The translations under genes were made by a program, and so were the position numbers. Under the pieces are notes generated by a model that saw only the letters and a list, made by a program, of their open reading frames with translations, did no database searches and was not told the origin of the DNA. 64,000 nt of DNA from Chlorogloeopsis fritschii PCC 6912. Its GTDB lineage: Bacteria; Cyanobacteriota; Cyanobacteriia; Cyanobacteriales; Nostocaceae. The stretch covers positions 186,001-250,000 of the forward strand of contig NZ_AJLN01000116.1 in assembly GCF_000317285.1 (NCBI RefSeq). The letters run 5' to 3'. Positions within the stretch are counted from its first letter, which is position 1, and each line of letters begins with the position of its first letter. Shown in pieces: positions 1-8,909 of the stretch.

Positions 1-149
1 TATTGATTCACCATTACTAATCCGATAACATTGAATTAGTCATTTATAAACTTGATTGTTTTTACGACAAATACTAATATTTTGTTGATTTATATCTCAC
101 AATAAAATTGAACATAAAAACACCTATAGCTACATAAATTAAGTCGAAA
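1..149. other. Left-edge intergenic sequence
   Basis: This AT-rich stretch lies downstream of the minus-strand tryptophan dioxygenase gene. I see no open frame, tRNA or clear T-tailed hairpin in it. Confidence 0.5.
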
Positions 150-905
150 TTAGATAGCAATAGACTTTTCCTTATTAGCAATAGATTCTCTAACTTTACC
201 GTATTGTAATCCCCAAGCATCGGTCATTTTATTTCTGACTTCCCAAAGTTCTGGAAAAAATTTCATACGCATTCCACTTTCTAGCAATTCTACAGGACGT
301 CCTTTCAAAGATTGAGAACCCATTCCTATAGTTCTATGAATCAGTTGAATGTGATGATAACGGAATTTTTGGAACAGTTCATCATACTCTGCTAAAGCTT
401 CTGCAATCATGTAAGCATTGCAATGAGAATACTCAGTATCATAAATTTTTTCTAAAGTCAGTCCATGTTTATCCAAATAAAAAGTTTTAAAAGACTTCCA
501 CAAAGGTTGATACATTTTCATAATAGTGCGAAAACCAGGAGATTCTTGTCCACTACCATTTCCTAAGTGTATGCGTATCTCCTGATATTCTTTTGGTGAC
601 ATGGTTTCCAAAAGGCTCAATTGTTGGATCATGATTTTTTGGATTCCATGAACTCGGTTAAAAAGCGTAATAACTCTGTTAGTATTTTCTTTTTGAATAT
701 AGTCATCAATATCTAAAAGTGTATAAGCAATAAGCTTCATCCAAAGTTCTTCTGACTGATGAACAATTTGAAACTGAAGTTCATCTTGGTTGCACAATTC
801 CTGATAGTCTTTCTGGCAGGAAAGTAAAGCGTGAGTATTTAAATAAATCTCATAATCCAATGTTCCCTGTCCATTCATAATCGAATAAAAATACTCGCGT
901 TCCAT
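150..905 (-). CDS. kynA: Tryptophan 2,3-dioxygenase family protein
   Basis: The 251-residue product belongs to the heme-dependent tryptophan 2,3-dioxygenase family, which opens the indole ring of L-tryptophan to N-formylkynurenine, the first step of the kynurenine route. The N-terminal signature YLNTHALLSCQ is followed by DELQFQIVHQSEELWMKLI, the family substrate/heme-pocket motif. Near the C-terminus, HRTIGMGSQSLKGRP holds the expected proximal-His and Gly-rich region. The protein is slightly shorter than the usual bacterial form of about 280 residues. The ATG at 905 is preceded by AGGAGG about 5 nt upstream, which fixes the start. It stands alone, with no kynureninase or formamidase beside it. 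The family call is firm. The pathway role in this organism is inferred, since cyanobacteria usually make NAD from aspartate. Confidence 0.88.
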   Translation of the reverse strand: MEREYFYSIMNGQGTLDYEIYLNTHALLSCQKDYQELCNQDELQFQIVHQSEELWMKLIAYTLLDIDDYIQKENTNRVITLFNRVHGIQKIMIQQLSLLETMSPKEYQEIRIHLGNGSGQESPGFRTIMKMYQPLWKSFKTFYLDKHGLTLEKIYDTEYSHCNAYMIAEALAEYDELFQKFRYHHIQLIHRTIGMGSQSLKGRPVELLESGMRMKFFPELWEVRNKMTDAWGLQYGKVRESIANKEKSIAI

Positions 906-1492
906 TGAAACCTCCTAACCCTTGGTTGAGAGTCTGTCATCTTCAGGTTAATAATTGGGAATTGGTTCCAAATTTTTGAACTAATGTTCTCAGCTAATTT
1001 ATTTATTTTCTTTTGCACTGGCTTTGACGTTTTCAACCAGTTTCATCTAAACAATATTAAATTCTATGTAGGCAAAATTTTGAATACTATTTTGTTTTGA
1101 ACCAAATTGATACAAACAGAACTATGTTGTTTGATGGTGGTTGTCAGTAAAACCAAACTGGATGCGATCGCCTGTTTATTACACCCGTATGGAACCAAAA
1201 ATTCACTACACCCGTTGAATGGCTCAATTTATATTTTAGTTTGTGGTGTTTGAGGTTGGGGTCTATCTAGGGAGTTGTTATTAGAGTGGCACCCTATTTT
1301 TCTCTCAGAGTGACAAAAGCGTCTGAGGAAAGCGATCGCCTACAATACATCACGCTTCCAAACGCTTTCCCAAACAAAAATGTGAGGATTGTGGCACTAT
1401 ATTTCCTGGCAATATTCGCTTTAATACTTTTCGCTAACTTGGATAGTACCAATCTTCTGAATGTTATAGTTCTAAGCAAGTAATTTTGGTGC
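906..1492. other. Intergenic region, no convincing gene
   Basis: This gap separates two minus-strand genes. It contains HIP1-like GCGATCGC sites and a 65-codon GTG-started plus-strand frame (1286-1483) that has no ribosome binding site or family resemblance. I see no RNA gene. Confidence 0.5.
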
Positions 1493-2092
1493 TTAAGCCG
1501 ATCGCCGGACTTGTTGCAGTTGATGGTTCTGTTGCAATTGGTACATATGATTAAATAAATTCCAGCAATATTCTTCTGGTAATCCACAGGTGACTGCACC
1601 GCGCAAGACTACATTAAAGTACCAGTCATTAGGTGCAAATTCTTTTGATAATTTATTAACTACTACGTAAGTACGAACACGATTGTAAACTTGCCCTTGG
1701 CAGTGAATATCTATATATTCGTGGCGATAACCGCCGTGTGGCACATCTTCTCGTTCATCCAAGCGATCGCTCACCCGCATCGGTAGCTGGTAGAGTACAC
1801 CGTGTACTGTACTGGCTGAATCTTTGACTATATCCAATACCCCACATTTACGAAATGGGGAATAGCGATAAAAACCCAGTCGATAGCCTTTGAGTATTCC
1901 AGAGCCAATTACATAACAGTGGGTATTTTCGCCAAGCGATCGCTTCAAATCTACCGGACACATACACGAACCATAGGCAAAATAGTAAAACATTGGCTCT
2001 TTTTGTTGTATCGGTTGCAGTCTCAAGTCTAAGTTGGCAGGCTCTTGAGACTGAACCCAACTGTGATGTAAGTGTCTGCCCTGTTTGCTCAT
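1493..2092 (-). CDS. Gamma-glutamylcyclotransferase-like (GGCT/AIG2 fold) protein
   Basis: The core starts with FYYFAYGSCMCP, the YGS substrate loop of the GGCT-like fold. It continues through LKGYRLGFYRYS, GVLDIV and VHGVLYQLP to LDEREDVPHGGYRHEYIDI, which supplies the acidic catalytic residue expected in this family. Relatives cyclise gamma-glutamyl amines or release 5-oxoproline; the substrate here is unknown. The ORF begins at 2092, but the first 33 residues have no family counterpart. The ATG at 1993, immediately before the core, is an equally good start and would give 166 residues. Neither start has a strong ribosome binding site. It is monocistronic. Confidence 0.75.
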   Translation of the reverse strand: MSKQGRHLHHSWVQSQEPANLDLRLQPIQQKEPMFYYFAYGSCMCPVDLKRSLGENTHCYVIGSGILKGYRLGFYRYSPFRKCGVLDIVKDSASTVHGVLYQLPMRVSDRLDEREDVPHGGYRHEYIDIHCQGQVYNRVRTYVVVNKLSKEFAPNDWYFNVVLRGAVTCGLPEEYCWNLFNHMYQLQQNHQLQQVRRSA

Positions 2093-2203
2093 CTGTCTTT
2101 AGCAGTATTAATTCAAATTTTTAATTACACTATAATATACAAATATTTTTATCAGTATTACGGTTGCCAACAGTAGTTTCTAAATAAGAACATTTAGATT
2201 TTT

Positions 2204-2270
2204 GTAGGGTGGGCACTGTCTAACTTCCCTCAAATCCTTGTTTTTATGTTGTGAACAGTGCCCACCTTAC
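2204..2270. repeat. 67-bp palindromic-end repeat, copy 1
   Basis: The unit starts GTAGGGTGGGCACTGTC and ends with the near-complement ACAGTGCCCACCTTAC around a T/C-rich core. The same unit occurs at 2332-2398 and 15582-15648. It has no coding capacity, so it is a small dispersed MITE- or REP-like element. Confidence 0.8.
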
Positions 2271-2331
2271 TTTTGAGAGTAGTGCAAGCTCTGAGTTAAA
2301 ACTGCCACAACTAAACTTTATTACGATTTTT

Positions 2332-2398
2332 GTAGGGTGGGCACTGTCTAACTTTCCTCAAACCCTTGTTTTTGCGTTATTAAAAGTACCCACCTTAC
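2332..2398. repeat. 67-bp palindromic-end repeat, copy 2
   Basis: This is the same unit as at 2204-2270, only about 60 bp away and in the same orientation. The left end is intact and the right end has diverged (AAAAGTACCCACCTTAC), so this copy can fold less well. Confidence 0.8.
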
Positions 2399-2522
2399 TG
2401 TTATTGAGTTAAAACTGACTAGGTAAGATTTTCAGTCAGTTTTAACTGACTTTAGCTTTTAGCCAAGAAATAAATTTCTTGGCTGACAAGAGCATATATG
2501 CAAGATTTGAGTTAGCAGATTG

Positions 2523-3203
2523 CTATAATGATTTTTCCCATACTACTGAATAACGCCAAAACAAGTGCTTTCTCACATTCACTCCTGGCAGGAAATGTGT
2601 ATAGATTTGCTTTGCTTGCGATAAGGTGAGGTAATTATCTGTGCGCCCATGCTCTCTCCATGCTTCTATTGCTTCCCGCGTCGGGTTGATGCGCCTGTTT
2701 TTGAGGATTTTAAATATCAAGTTAAGTGGAACAGCCATTAAATCGCTCAAAGTGTCTTGGATGCTCTCACTTTTGAGCAAGTCTAGAATCACTAGCTTTC
2801 CACCTGGTTTTAAAGCAACCTGCAAATTAGGCAATAAATTCTCAACTGGTAAGTGATGAATAGTTGCAATAGAGGCAATGACATCAAATTGCTCAACTGG
2901 AAACTCCCACTTCAATATATCCGCAACCTGGAATTTTATATTTGCATAACCTCCAGACTGTCGTTGAGCAACTTCTATCATTTTTGGAGATAAGTCTATT
3001 GCAACCACTCTGTCACAACGTTCAGCTAAAAGGCGAGTGAAAACGCCAGTGCCACAGCCAATTTCTAGAATACTCTCGCAATTAGATGGTAATTGCTTAA
3101 GTAAAAAACCGTGATAGTGGCTGTTGTGATCCCATTGCGCTGGTTCTAACAGTGCAATTCGATCAAAATCGTTCTGAATCTTTTGAGTTGGCGTCTCACT
3201 CAT
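2523..3203 (-). CDS. Class I SAM-dependent methyltransferase
   Basis: The 226-residue protein has a Rossmann-type methyltransferase core. Motif I is ILEIGCGTGVFTRLLAERC, the acidic residue of motif II is VVAIDLS, and VADILKWEFP and FDVIASIATIHHL supply motifs III and IV. LKPGGKLVILDLL is the usual post-motif. This resembles UbiE/Methyltransf_11-type enzymes acting on small molecules, but the acceptor cannot be read from sequence. The ATG at 3203 lies 19 bp downstream of the stop of the secreted repeat protein gene (3223-4899) on the same strand, so the two are probably co-transcribed. No substrate clue comes from that neighbour. Confidence 0.85.
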   Translation of the reverse strand: MSETPTQKIQNDFDRIALLEPAQWDHNSHYHGFLLKQLPSNCESILEIGCGTGVFTRLLAERCDRVVAIDLSPKMIEVAQRQSGGYANIKFQVADILKWEFPVEQFDVIASIATIHHLPVENLLPNLQVALKPGGKLVILDLLKSESIQDTLSDLMAVPLNLIFKILKNRRINPTREAIEAWREHGRTDNYLTLSQAKQIYTHFLPGVNVRKHLFWRYSVVWEKSL

Positions 3204-3222
3204 GTTGTCTTTTTTATGTATG

Positions 3223-4899
3223 CTACTGAATCAGTTGATTCCAGGCTTTAAGTACTACCTGCAAATTTTTGGGTAAGCGATTTTGAGAAATATCGTTGAA
3301 TTGAACCGTACCATCTGGACTAGTTAAAGTATAGGTGATGTAATCCGCAGCGCCTGTGGGGGCTGGATAACTCAAATTCTGGAATGAATCAGATCCATTT
3401 TCTGCTAACAGTCTTTGAAACTGTCGCAGTTGCTGCAAAGAAATTCGGCGAACGCTACGTTCTGAGTCGTTAGCATCACCTATGCGAACTCGAATCAAAC
3501 TTCCGTCATCGAGCAGCACAGTTTCATAGGTTCTACCAGCAAAGCCGCCACTGGAAATTTGGCGAAAAACCATCCCACTTTCTAATGGTGGTGGCAATTC
3601 GCTTGTTGGAATTGACACAGGGTTCAAGCTATCGTTGCGAGTAATTTTGCTAGCTCGTCTGTCAAACTTGATTGTATTTGGTTCACCAACGCGATAAACC
3701 AAACGCTGTTCTCCATCGCCAACAGTTACTCGCCAACCAGGTACAATACTGGGGGTGCATAAAATTAGTGGTTCACTGATACCCAAACAGCGATCTGGCC
3801 ATTCTCGCCGTTCTACCTCAACTATACGCAATTGAGAAACAGGTAATCCCAACTCCTCAGATGCATCTTCCAAAACAGCGTTGGTAATGGATTTTGGTAA
3901 GGTAACGCGACTTGCGTTTTCATTGAGCCTAACTTGAGAAGCATCCTGGCTAGCACGATAAACTAGGCGTTGTTTTGGTGCTTGTACAGTTACTTCCCAA
4001 GCTTTTTGGGCAATCTGAATGCAAGCTTCATCAGGACGTGCTAAACCTAAACAACCATCAGTAGTTATTTGTTTAACGTTAGTAATGCGTAGTTGAGAAA
4101 TTGGCAATCCTGTGCGTTGAGATGCTGCTTTTAAAATCGCATCGCTCACTTTTTGGGGTAACTTATTACTACTAATTTGGCTTTCTCGTTGATTTAATCT
4201 GATGATAGAACCAGATTCATTGGTGTGATAAACCAAAGTTTGATTATCTGCGTTAGCAACTACTCGCCAACCTGGTACTAAAACTTGGATGCAATTTGTA
4301 TTTCGGTCAGCTAATTCCAAACAGCCATCTCTCCAGGTTCTTCGTTGTGCCTCAACGATTTTGAACCGAGAAATTGGTTGATTCAAGCGTTTAGATCCAG
4401 CTTTGAAAACAGCATTTCTAACTGAGTTTGGTAAGTTTTTTGATTGGTTGTTTGTGGGAGTATCAGAATTTGCTAACCGTAAATTACTTCCACTACTATT
4501 AGTGTGGTAAATCCATCTTTGGCTGCCATTAGACGCTATAACCCGCCAACCTGGAACTAATGCTTGGGTACAGAGTTCATCAGGCTTGGGTAAATCCAGA
4601 CATCCGTTGCGCCAAGTCTGTTGACTGTATTCAATAATTTTTAGTTTGCTGGGCAAAATTCCTTCTTGACGAGAGAGATTTTGCAATACAGCCCTAGCCA
4701 CTGGCTGTGGTAAACCACCTTTTTTAATATTTCCTTTTTGAAATTCGTTGACTGTTTCTGCTAACGAATTGTTTTGACTAGCTGTGGCGCTTTTTAATAG
4801 TGTTACGCCACTACTAACTGACAAACTACCAGTCAATATCAAAGCAGTAAGAATCTGGGTGTGTTTGAGGATATGACGATTATTTAGGACGGTTTTCAT
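3223..4899 (-). CDS. Secreted protein with four tandem Cys-containing repeats
   Basis: I do not recognise a named family. The protein starts with an export signal (MKTVLNNRHILKHTQILTAL..., hydrophobic to about residue 40). It then carries four tandem repeats of roughly 85 residues, at about 55-140, 150-235, 245-325 and 335-415. Each repeat has the pattern LP..V..AVL..AS...G.P.S.L.I.......W.DGCL.L......C.....VPGWRV......Q..VYR....G..IRL. Each carries two cysteines about 11 residues apart, which could form a disulfide per repeat after export. A different C-terminal domain (about 440-558) follows, with QISSGGFAGRTYETVLLDDGSLI and PAPTGAADYITYTLTSPDGTVQF. It precedes the methyltransferase gene on the same strand. 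The role is unknown; periplasmic or cell-surface location is inferred. Confidence 0.8.
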   Translation of the reverse strand: MKTVLNNRHILKHTQILTALILTGSLSVSSGVTLLKSATASQNNSLAETVNEFQKGNIKKGGLPQPVARAVLQNLSRQEGILPSKLKIIEYSQQTWRNGCLDLPKPDELCTQALVPGWRVIASNGSQRWIYHTNSSGSNLRLANSDTPTNNQSKNLPNSVRNAVFKAGSKRLNQPISRFKIVEAQRRTWRDGCLELADRNTNCIQVLVPGWRVVANADNQTLVYHTNESGSIIRLNQRESQISSNKLPQKVSDAILKAASQRTGLPISQLRITNVKQITTDGCLGLARPDEACIQIAQKAWEVTVQAPKQRLVYRASQDASQVRLNENASRVTLPKSITNAVLEDASEELGLPVSQLRIVEVERREWPDRCLGISEPLILCTPSIVPGWRVTVGDGEQRLVYRVGEPNTIKFDRRASKITRNDSLNPVSIPTSELPPPLESGMVFRQISSGGFAGRTYETVLLDDGSLIRVRIGDANDSERSVRRISLQQLRQFQRLLAENGSDSFQNLSYPAPTGAADYITYTLTSPDGTVQFNDISQNRLPKNLQVVLKAWNQLIQ

Positions 4900-5472
4900 A
4901 GGAAAATTGCCAAACCAGTAATTAGTTAATATTCATTAATTACAAAAATAGCTAATAATAAATAATAAAGATATATCCTGCTTTAAATAAAATTATCAGG
5001 ATAAAAACAAAGCTTTTTTGCAAAAATTACACAAATATAGACGCAGTTAACCTTACTTTTTGTTCCTTCTTCGTGAGAAGAAATTAACATTAAGTGATTG
5101 GATTCTGGATATTGGAGATTGGTATCGGGAAAGAGTATGAGGGTATTTACTCTCAAACCTTATAACTTTACTTGTATGAAATTTTTTTAGTATATTATAT
5201 TACTTATAAGTATATAAAAGAATACGTAAATTTTGCGAAACATAGATGTAAATAGATTTTTACATAATAAATCCTTAAAAACTGGGAATTACTGGAAAAA
5301 TAAAACCATCTGGTTAGTTTTGCATAAGCGAGCAACCCATAAATTATGAGGTACATTCTTTATGTCTATACTAGACATACTGAATTTTTGCCGTTAGATA
5401 TGTAAACTATCTTACAGCTTGTTTACATATTTAATGATTAAAAATAGTTTAAAACTCTATATTGAGCTTATT
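4900..5472. other. AT-rich divergent intergenic region
   Basis: This region separates the divergent secreted-repeat gene and the GHL10 hydrolase gene, so it should hold both promoters. It includes TACTTATAAGTA (5201-5212, palindromic) and the stronger palindrome at 5361-5379 listed separately. I see no small gene. Confidence 0.5.
5361..5379. promoter_or_regulatory. Perfect inverted repeat, candidate operator
   Basis: TATGTCTATACTAGACATA is two perfect 8-bp arms around a 3-bp centre, about 93 bp upstream of the preferred start of the downstream hydrolase gene. The size and symmetry fit a dimeric repressor site. The regulator is unknown. Confidence 0.35.
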
Positions 5473-6693
5473 ATGCCAGGTAACAAACAGAGCAAAAAAA
5501 GTAACATAGTTTTCTTAGTTGTGGTGATAGCTCTCTCTATAGTAGCGACAGTGTTGTTGTCTTTCCCTTTACAAGCTCAAAATATTCCTTCTCGATCGCA
5601 AGCATCGGAGTTACGGGGAGTTTGGTTAACCAATATTGATAGCAATGTGTTGTTTGAGAGCGATCGCCTTAAAAATGCCGTGCAAGATCTCAAACAAATG
5701 AACTTTAACGTTGTCTATCCTACTGTGTGGAATTGGGGTTGGACGCTTTATCCTAGCAAAGTTGCACAAAGAGTAATTGGGCGATCGCTCGATCCGGAAC
5801 CAGGATTACAAGGGCGAGATATGCTCAAAGAAGTGATCAAAGTAGGACATCAGCAAGGCTTAAAAGTCATTCCCTGGTTTGAATTTGGCTTTATGGCTCC
5901 TGCCGACTCTCAACTAGCAAAACGTTATCCGCAATGGCTATCCCAACGCAGCAACGGAACTCGTATTGTTAAAGAAGGCATTCACGACAGAGTTTGGCTT
6001 AGTCCTTTTCGTCCGGATGTGCAACAATTTATTCAAAACTTAATTGTCGAAATAGTTAGAAACTACGACATTGATGGCATTCAATTTGACGACCATTTCG
6101 GCTTACCCTCAGAATTGGGATACGACGCCTACACAGTGGCACTCTACAAAAAAGAACACCGTGGTAAAGCTCCCCCAAAAAATCCTCAAGATCCAGAATG
6201 GGTGAGGTGGCGAGCAAACAAAATCACCGACTTTATGAAGCGGGTATTTACAGCAATCAAAGGCACGAAAAACAATTGTATTGTATCCGTTTCACCTAAT
6301 CCCCAGCGCTTTTCTTACCCCTTCTTTTTAGCAGACTGGGAAAGATGGGAGAGGATGGGAATCGTAGAAGACTTAATTATCCAAGTATATAGAGATGATT
6401 TAAAAGTCTTTACCAAGGAACTAGAGTATCCAGAAGTGAAAGCCGCAAAGCGTCATATCCCCGTTAGCATCGGCATTTTGACAGGCTTAAAACGCAAATA
6501 TGTATCAATGGATCAGATTGAACAACAAGTACAAAAAGTACGCGATCGCAACTTCGCTGGGGTATCCTTTTTCTTTTACGAAACTTTGTGGAACTTAACT
6601 AAAGAACCGCCGCAAAAACGCCAATCTGGCTTTCAGAAACTCTTTCCTAAACCAACAGCTTACCCAAATCTGCTTGTAGGGTGGAAACCGTAA
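5473..6693 (+). CDS. GHL10/DUF187 family glycosyl hydrolase-like protein
   Basis: After a signal sequence (MPGNKQSKKSN, then hydrophobic VFLVVVIALSIVATVLLSF, cleavage near LQAQ), the protein shows the family 10-like (DUF187/GHL10) TIM-barrel motifs. These are ELRGVWLTNIDSNVLF, MNFNVVYPTVWNWGWTLYPS, GLKVIPWFEFGFM, NYDIDGIQFDDHFGLP and CIVSVSPNP. Members are thought to act on cell-wall or envelope glycans; the exact substrate is unknown. The frame is open further upstream, with a TTG at 5419 and an ATG at 5434. The ATG at 5473 gives a normal signal peptide and is preferred. It is monocistronic, and converges on the site-2 protease gene with a strong hairpin between them. Confidence 0.83.
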   Translation: MPGNKQSKKSNIVFLVVVIALSIVATVLLSFPLQAQNIPSRSQASELRGVWLTNIDSNVLFESDRLKNAVQDLKQMNFNVVYPTVWNWGWTLYPSKVAQRVIGRSLDPEPGLQGRDMLKEVIKVGHQQGLKVIPWFEFGFMAPADSQLAKRYPQWLSQRSNGTRIVKEGIHDRVWLSPFRPDVQQFIQNLIVEIVRNYDIDGIQFDDHFGLPSELGYDAYTVALYKKEHRGKAPPKNPQDPEWVRWRANKITDFMKRVFTAIKGTKNNCIVSVSPNPQRFSYPFFLADWERWERMGIVEDLIIQVYRDDLKVFTKELEYPEVKAAKRHIPVSIGILTGLKRKYVSMDQIEQQVQKVRDRNFAGVSFFFYETLWNLTKEPPQKRQSGFQKLFPKPTAYPNLLVGWKP

Positions 6694-6709
6694 GAAAGTA
6701 TGAAGTGTG

Positions 6710-6759
6710 AAGTATGAAGTATGAAATTTTTCAGCCTTCAGCCTTCATACTTCATACTT
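6710..6759. terminator. Bidirectional hairpin between convergent genes
   Basis: A perfect 16-bp stem (AAGTATGAAGTATGAA at 6710-6725 pairing with 6744-6759) with an 18-nt loop sits between the convergent hydrolase and site-2 protease genes. The arms are built from 7-bp tandem units. Transcription termination is inferred from position. Confidence 0.6.
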
Positions 6760-6775
6760 AATTTCATCCTTCTTT

Positions 6776-8290
6776 TTAACCTCCAATTCCCAACCTTCCA
6801 GCCAAACCTGGGGTTAAGGGCAGGAGAGTGGCAATCATCAAGAATAAAGCCAAAAGACCTAAAGCAGCGCGTGCATCATCTGGTTCAGTGAGTTCATTTA
6901 AGCTAGGGCGTTCTAAGCCGCGTTGCAAGAACAAAATTACAATCACCCAATACATTGCCAGAGGATTGCCAAGAGCAACTAACCCTAACAAAATTAATGT
7001 GGCGAACGTCGTTCTTCCTGCGGTTTTGCGCCCATAAATTGCTTGGACAATACGCCCACCATCAAGTTGTCCTGCAGGCATCAAGTTTAAAGCTGTAATT
7101 ACCAATCCCAGCCAACCAATTATCACTAACGGATGCACATCTACCAGTTGCGATTGTAAAGCCGAACCGAGGACAACTCGCGCCAAGCTTCCTACCAAAA
7201 TTGAACCTTGGAAAAATTCATTTGGTAATTGAAACATACTGCCTGAGTGGGAAAGCAGCAATCCAGCTACCAGCATTAACAAAGAAACAATTCCCCCAGC
7301 AGCTGGCCCTGCCAAGGCTACATCAAATAATACCTTACGGTTGGGTATTTGAGACTCAAAGCGAGTAATGGCACCAAAAGAGCCAATCTGCACGGCAGGG
7401 AGAAAATATGGCCAGCTGAGGCGAACTTGGTGACGACGAGCGAATAGCCAATGTCCGATTTCGTGAGCTACCAAAATCGCCAATATACCAGCAGCAATCG
7501 GTAAAACTTCGGGGAATCTTTCTGGATTGGCAACAAAATCAAAATTCAGTAGTATTCCCGCAGCTTCTAAACTTGTAGCAATGGTTGCTACCAAAAGAAT
7601 AACTGCAAAAACTTTTTGGGCTAACGTCATCGGGCGCGGATCGTTGCGGCTGGGCAAAACAATTACCACAGGTTTACCATCCGTATTTTCTACTAAAAAT
7701 AGGCGGTATTTATCAGCTAGACGTTCCTGTAAATTTTCTGTCAGACGCTTATAAACTACTTCTGAGTCACCGCGTAGATTCCCTTTAAAAATTACTCCTT
7801 CCTGGTAGGCAATGGTTTCTGTGGCAAAAAAAGTGTCAATCCCGAAAATACTTTTAATAATGCTTAAATCCTCTTCAGGAATCGGTACAATCTCAGGCTG
7901 CAGCTGTACTGTTACTGCTGGCTGTTTTGCCTCTTCTGTGGAACTACTTTCTGAAGCAGCTAGTTTCTGGGTAGCTCTTTGTCTGAGCAATTCATCCTGC
8001 CCAAGCTGACGTAACTGTCTGCCCAGGTAAATATATATTCCAGCCGAAAACACTAACAAAAAGAGTATGGCAACTATATTGATGTACACTCCCGTGGCAA
8101 ATAAGCCAAAAAACAGCAGCCAGGGAGCCATCAATACCACTGACTGTAACCAGGCTAAGATTCCCAACTTGCCATAAGGTCTGGCACGATAAAAGCCCCA
8201 ACTTAAGATACCAAAAGCGACCAGCACGATAGTCGCAACTATAGGAGTTTCTGACGTAGTAAACATCTCCAAACCCTTTGCTTTGTTCAA
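6776..8290 (-). CDS. EGY-like site-2 family metalloprotease (M50)
   Basis: The 504-residue membrane protein carries the zinc motif HEIGHWLFARRH (HExxH near residue 276) and the second M50 motif NLMPAGQLDGGR (Asp near residue 410). It also has the IFKGNLRGD segment seen in plant EGY proteases and their cyanobacterial relatives. Hydrophobic segments at about residues 10-30 and 45-85, and several after 225, make it polytopic. A soluble region at about 100-220 precedes the catalytic part. Site-2 proteases cleave substrates within the membrane; EGY members act in the thylakoid. An ATG nine codons in (MFTTSETP) is an alternative start. It is monocistronic and convergent with the GHL10 gene. Confidence 0.9.
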   Translation of the reverse strand: MNKAKGLEMFTTSETPIVATIVLVAFGILSWGFYRARPYGKLGILAWLQSVVLMAPWLLFFGLFATGVYINIVAILFLLVFSAGIYIYLGRQLRQLGQDELLRQRATQKLAASESSSTEEAKQPAVTVQLQPEIVPIPEEDLSIIKSIFGIDTFFATETIAYQEGVIFKGNLRGDSEVVYKRLTENLQERLADKYRLFLVENTDGKPVVIVLPSRNDPRPMTLAQKVFAVILLVATIATSLEAAGILLNFDFVANPERFPEVLPIAAGILAILVAHEIGHWLFARRHQVRLSWPYFLPAVQIGSFGAITRFESQIPNRKVLFDVALAGPAAGGIVSLLMLVAGLLLSHSGSMFQLPNEFFQGSILVGSLARVVLGSALQSQLVDVHPLVIIGWLGLVITALNLMPAGQLDGGRIVQAIYGRKTAGRTTFATLILLGLVALGNPLAMYWVIVILFLQRGLERPSLNELTEPDDARAALGLLALFLMIATLLPLTPGLAGRLGIGG

Positions 8291-8699
8291 CCAAGCCTGA
8301 ATAAGTCAGGTATTCACGGATATTAATAATTTATAACGACGGCTGTAACTGGCCCAATATCTTAGTGTAGATACTTTAGGTGAATGCGATCGCCTATTGA
8401 GTCTATTTGCTTGGGTGAGCAACGGTGCGATCGTATTGTTACTTAGATGACAGCCTACTTCACCACTTTGATGAAATAGACAAGCGATCGCTGTTTATTT
8501 ATAGGTGCGCGACAGTGCGATCGTACTCAGATCAATTAAGCAAGCGAGAGTGCGTCGCACACGCTTTGCGATCGCAAGATTTGAGTTTAGGTAAAAACAG
8601 GCGATTATAACCTCTGCTCCTGCAATAATTCAGTGAGAGAATCAGAAAGTCATTACAATAGCACTATGTTCAATCGCTATTACCTTATAGCTCTAGTAT
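8291..8699. other. HIP1-rich intergenic region
   Basis: The region contains at least four GCGATCGC-type sites and one of two 36-bp direct repeats that bracket the following toxin-antitoxin genes. A 61-codon frame at 8425-8610 is built from these repeats and is not supported as a gene. Confidence 0.5.
8567..8602. repeat. 36-bp direct repeat, left copy
   Basis: TGCGATCGCAA, three variable bases, then TTGAGTTTAGGTAAAAACAG and GC match the copy at 9765-9800 in the same orientation. Together they bracket both small toxin-antitoxin units. Confidence 0.7.
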
Positions 8700-8909
8700 A
8701 TGAATATCCAACTTGTTGAATCTTTAGTACAAGTTATCAATTCTTTGCCAACAGCAGAGCGAACTTTACTAGAAAAAAAACTATTTAGTGATATACCTTA
8801 TCCTTCAATTGTGGAACTAACCTACCTTGCACAAAAAGGAGGAACATTTGATTTTTTGCATGATGAACCTGATATTTACACTATTGAAGATGGAGAATCT
8901 TTAGAGTGA
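8700..8909 (+). CDS. Putative antitoxin of a MazF/PemK module
   Basis: This 69-residue acidic protein (MNIQLVESLVQVINSLPTAER...) is encoded directly before a MazF/PemK-type toxin. Its last codons overlap the toxin start (GTGA at 8906-8909), the usual translational coupling of type II toxin-antitoxin pairs. The N-terminal helix resembles the short helical starts of cyanobacterial antitoxins. The tail DFLHDEPDIYTIEDGESLE is acidic, as expected for a toxin-wrapping segment. I see no DNA-binding motif with certainty, so the role rests mainly on position and size. Confidence 0.7.
   Translation: MNIQLVESLVQVINSLPTAERTLLEKKLFSDIPYPSIVELTYLAQKGGTFDFLHDEPDIYTIEDGESLE

Noticed and set aside
1286-1483. 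65-codon GTG-started frame on the plus strand
   Set aside because: No ribosome binding site, no family resemblance, and a HIP1 site within; low-complexity hydrophobic stretch only.
8425-8610. 61-codon plus-strand frame between the site-2 protease and the MazF module
   Set aside because: It is made of HIP1-rich repeat DNA and includes the direct repeat; no start signal.
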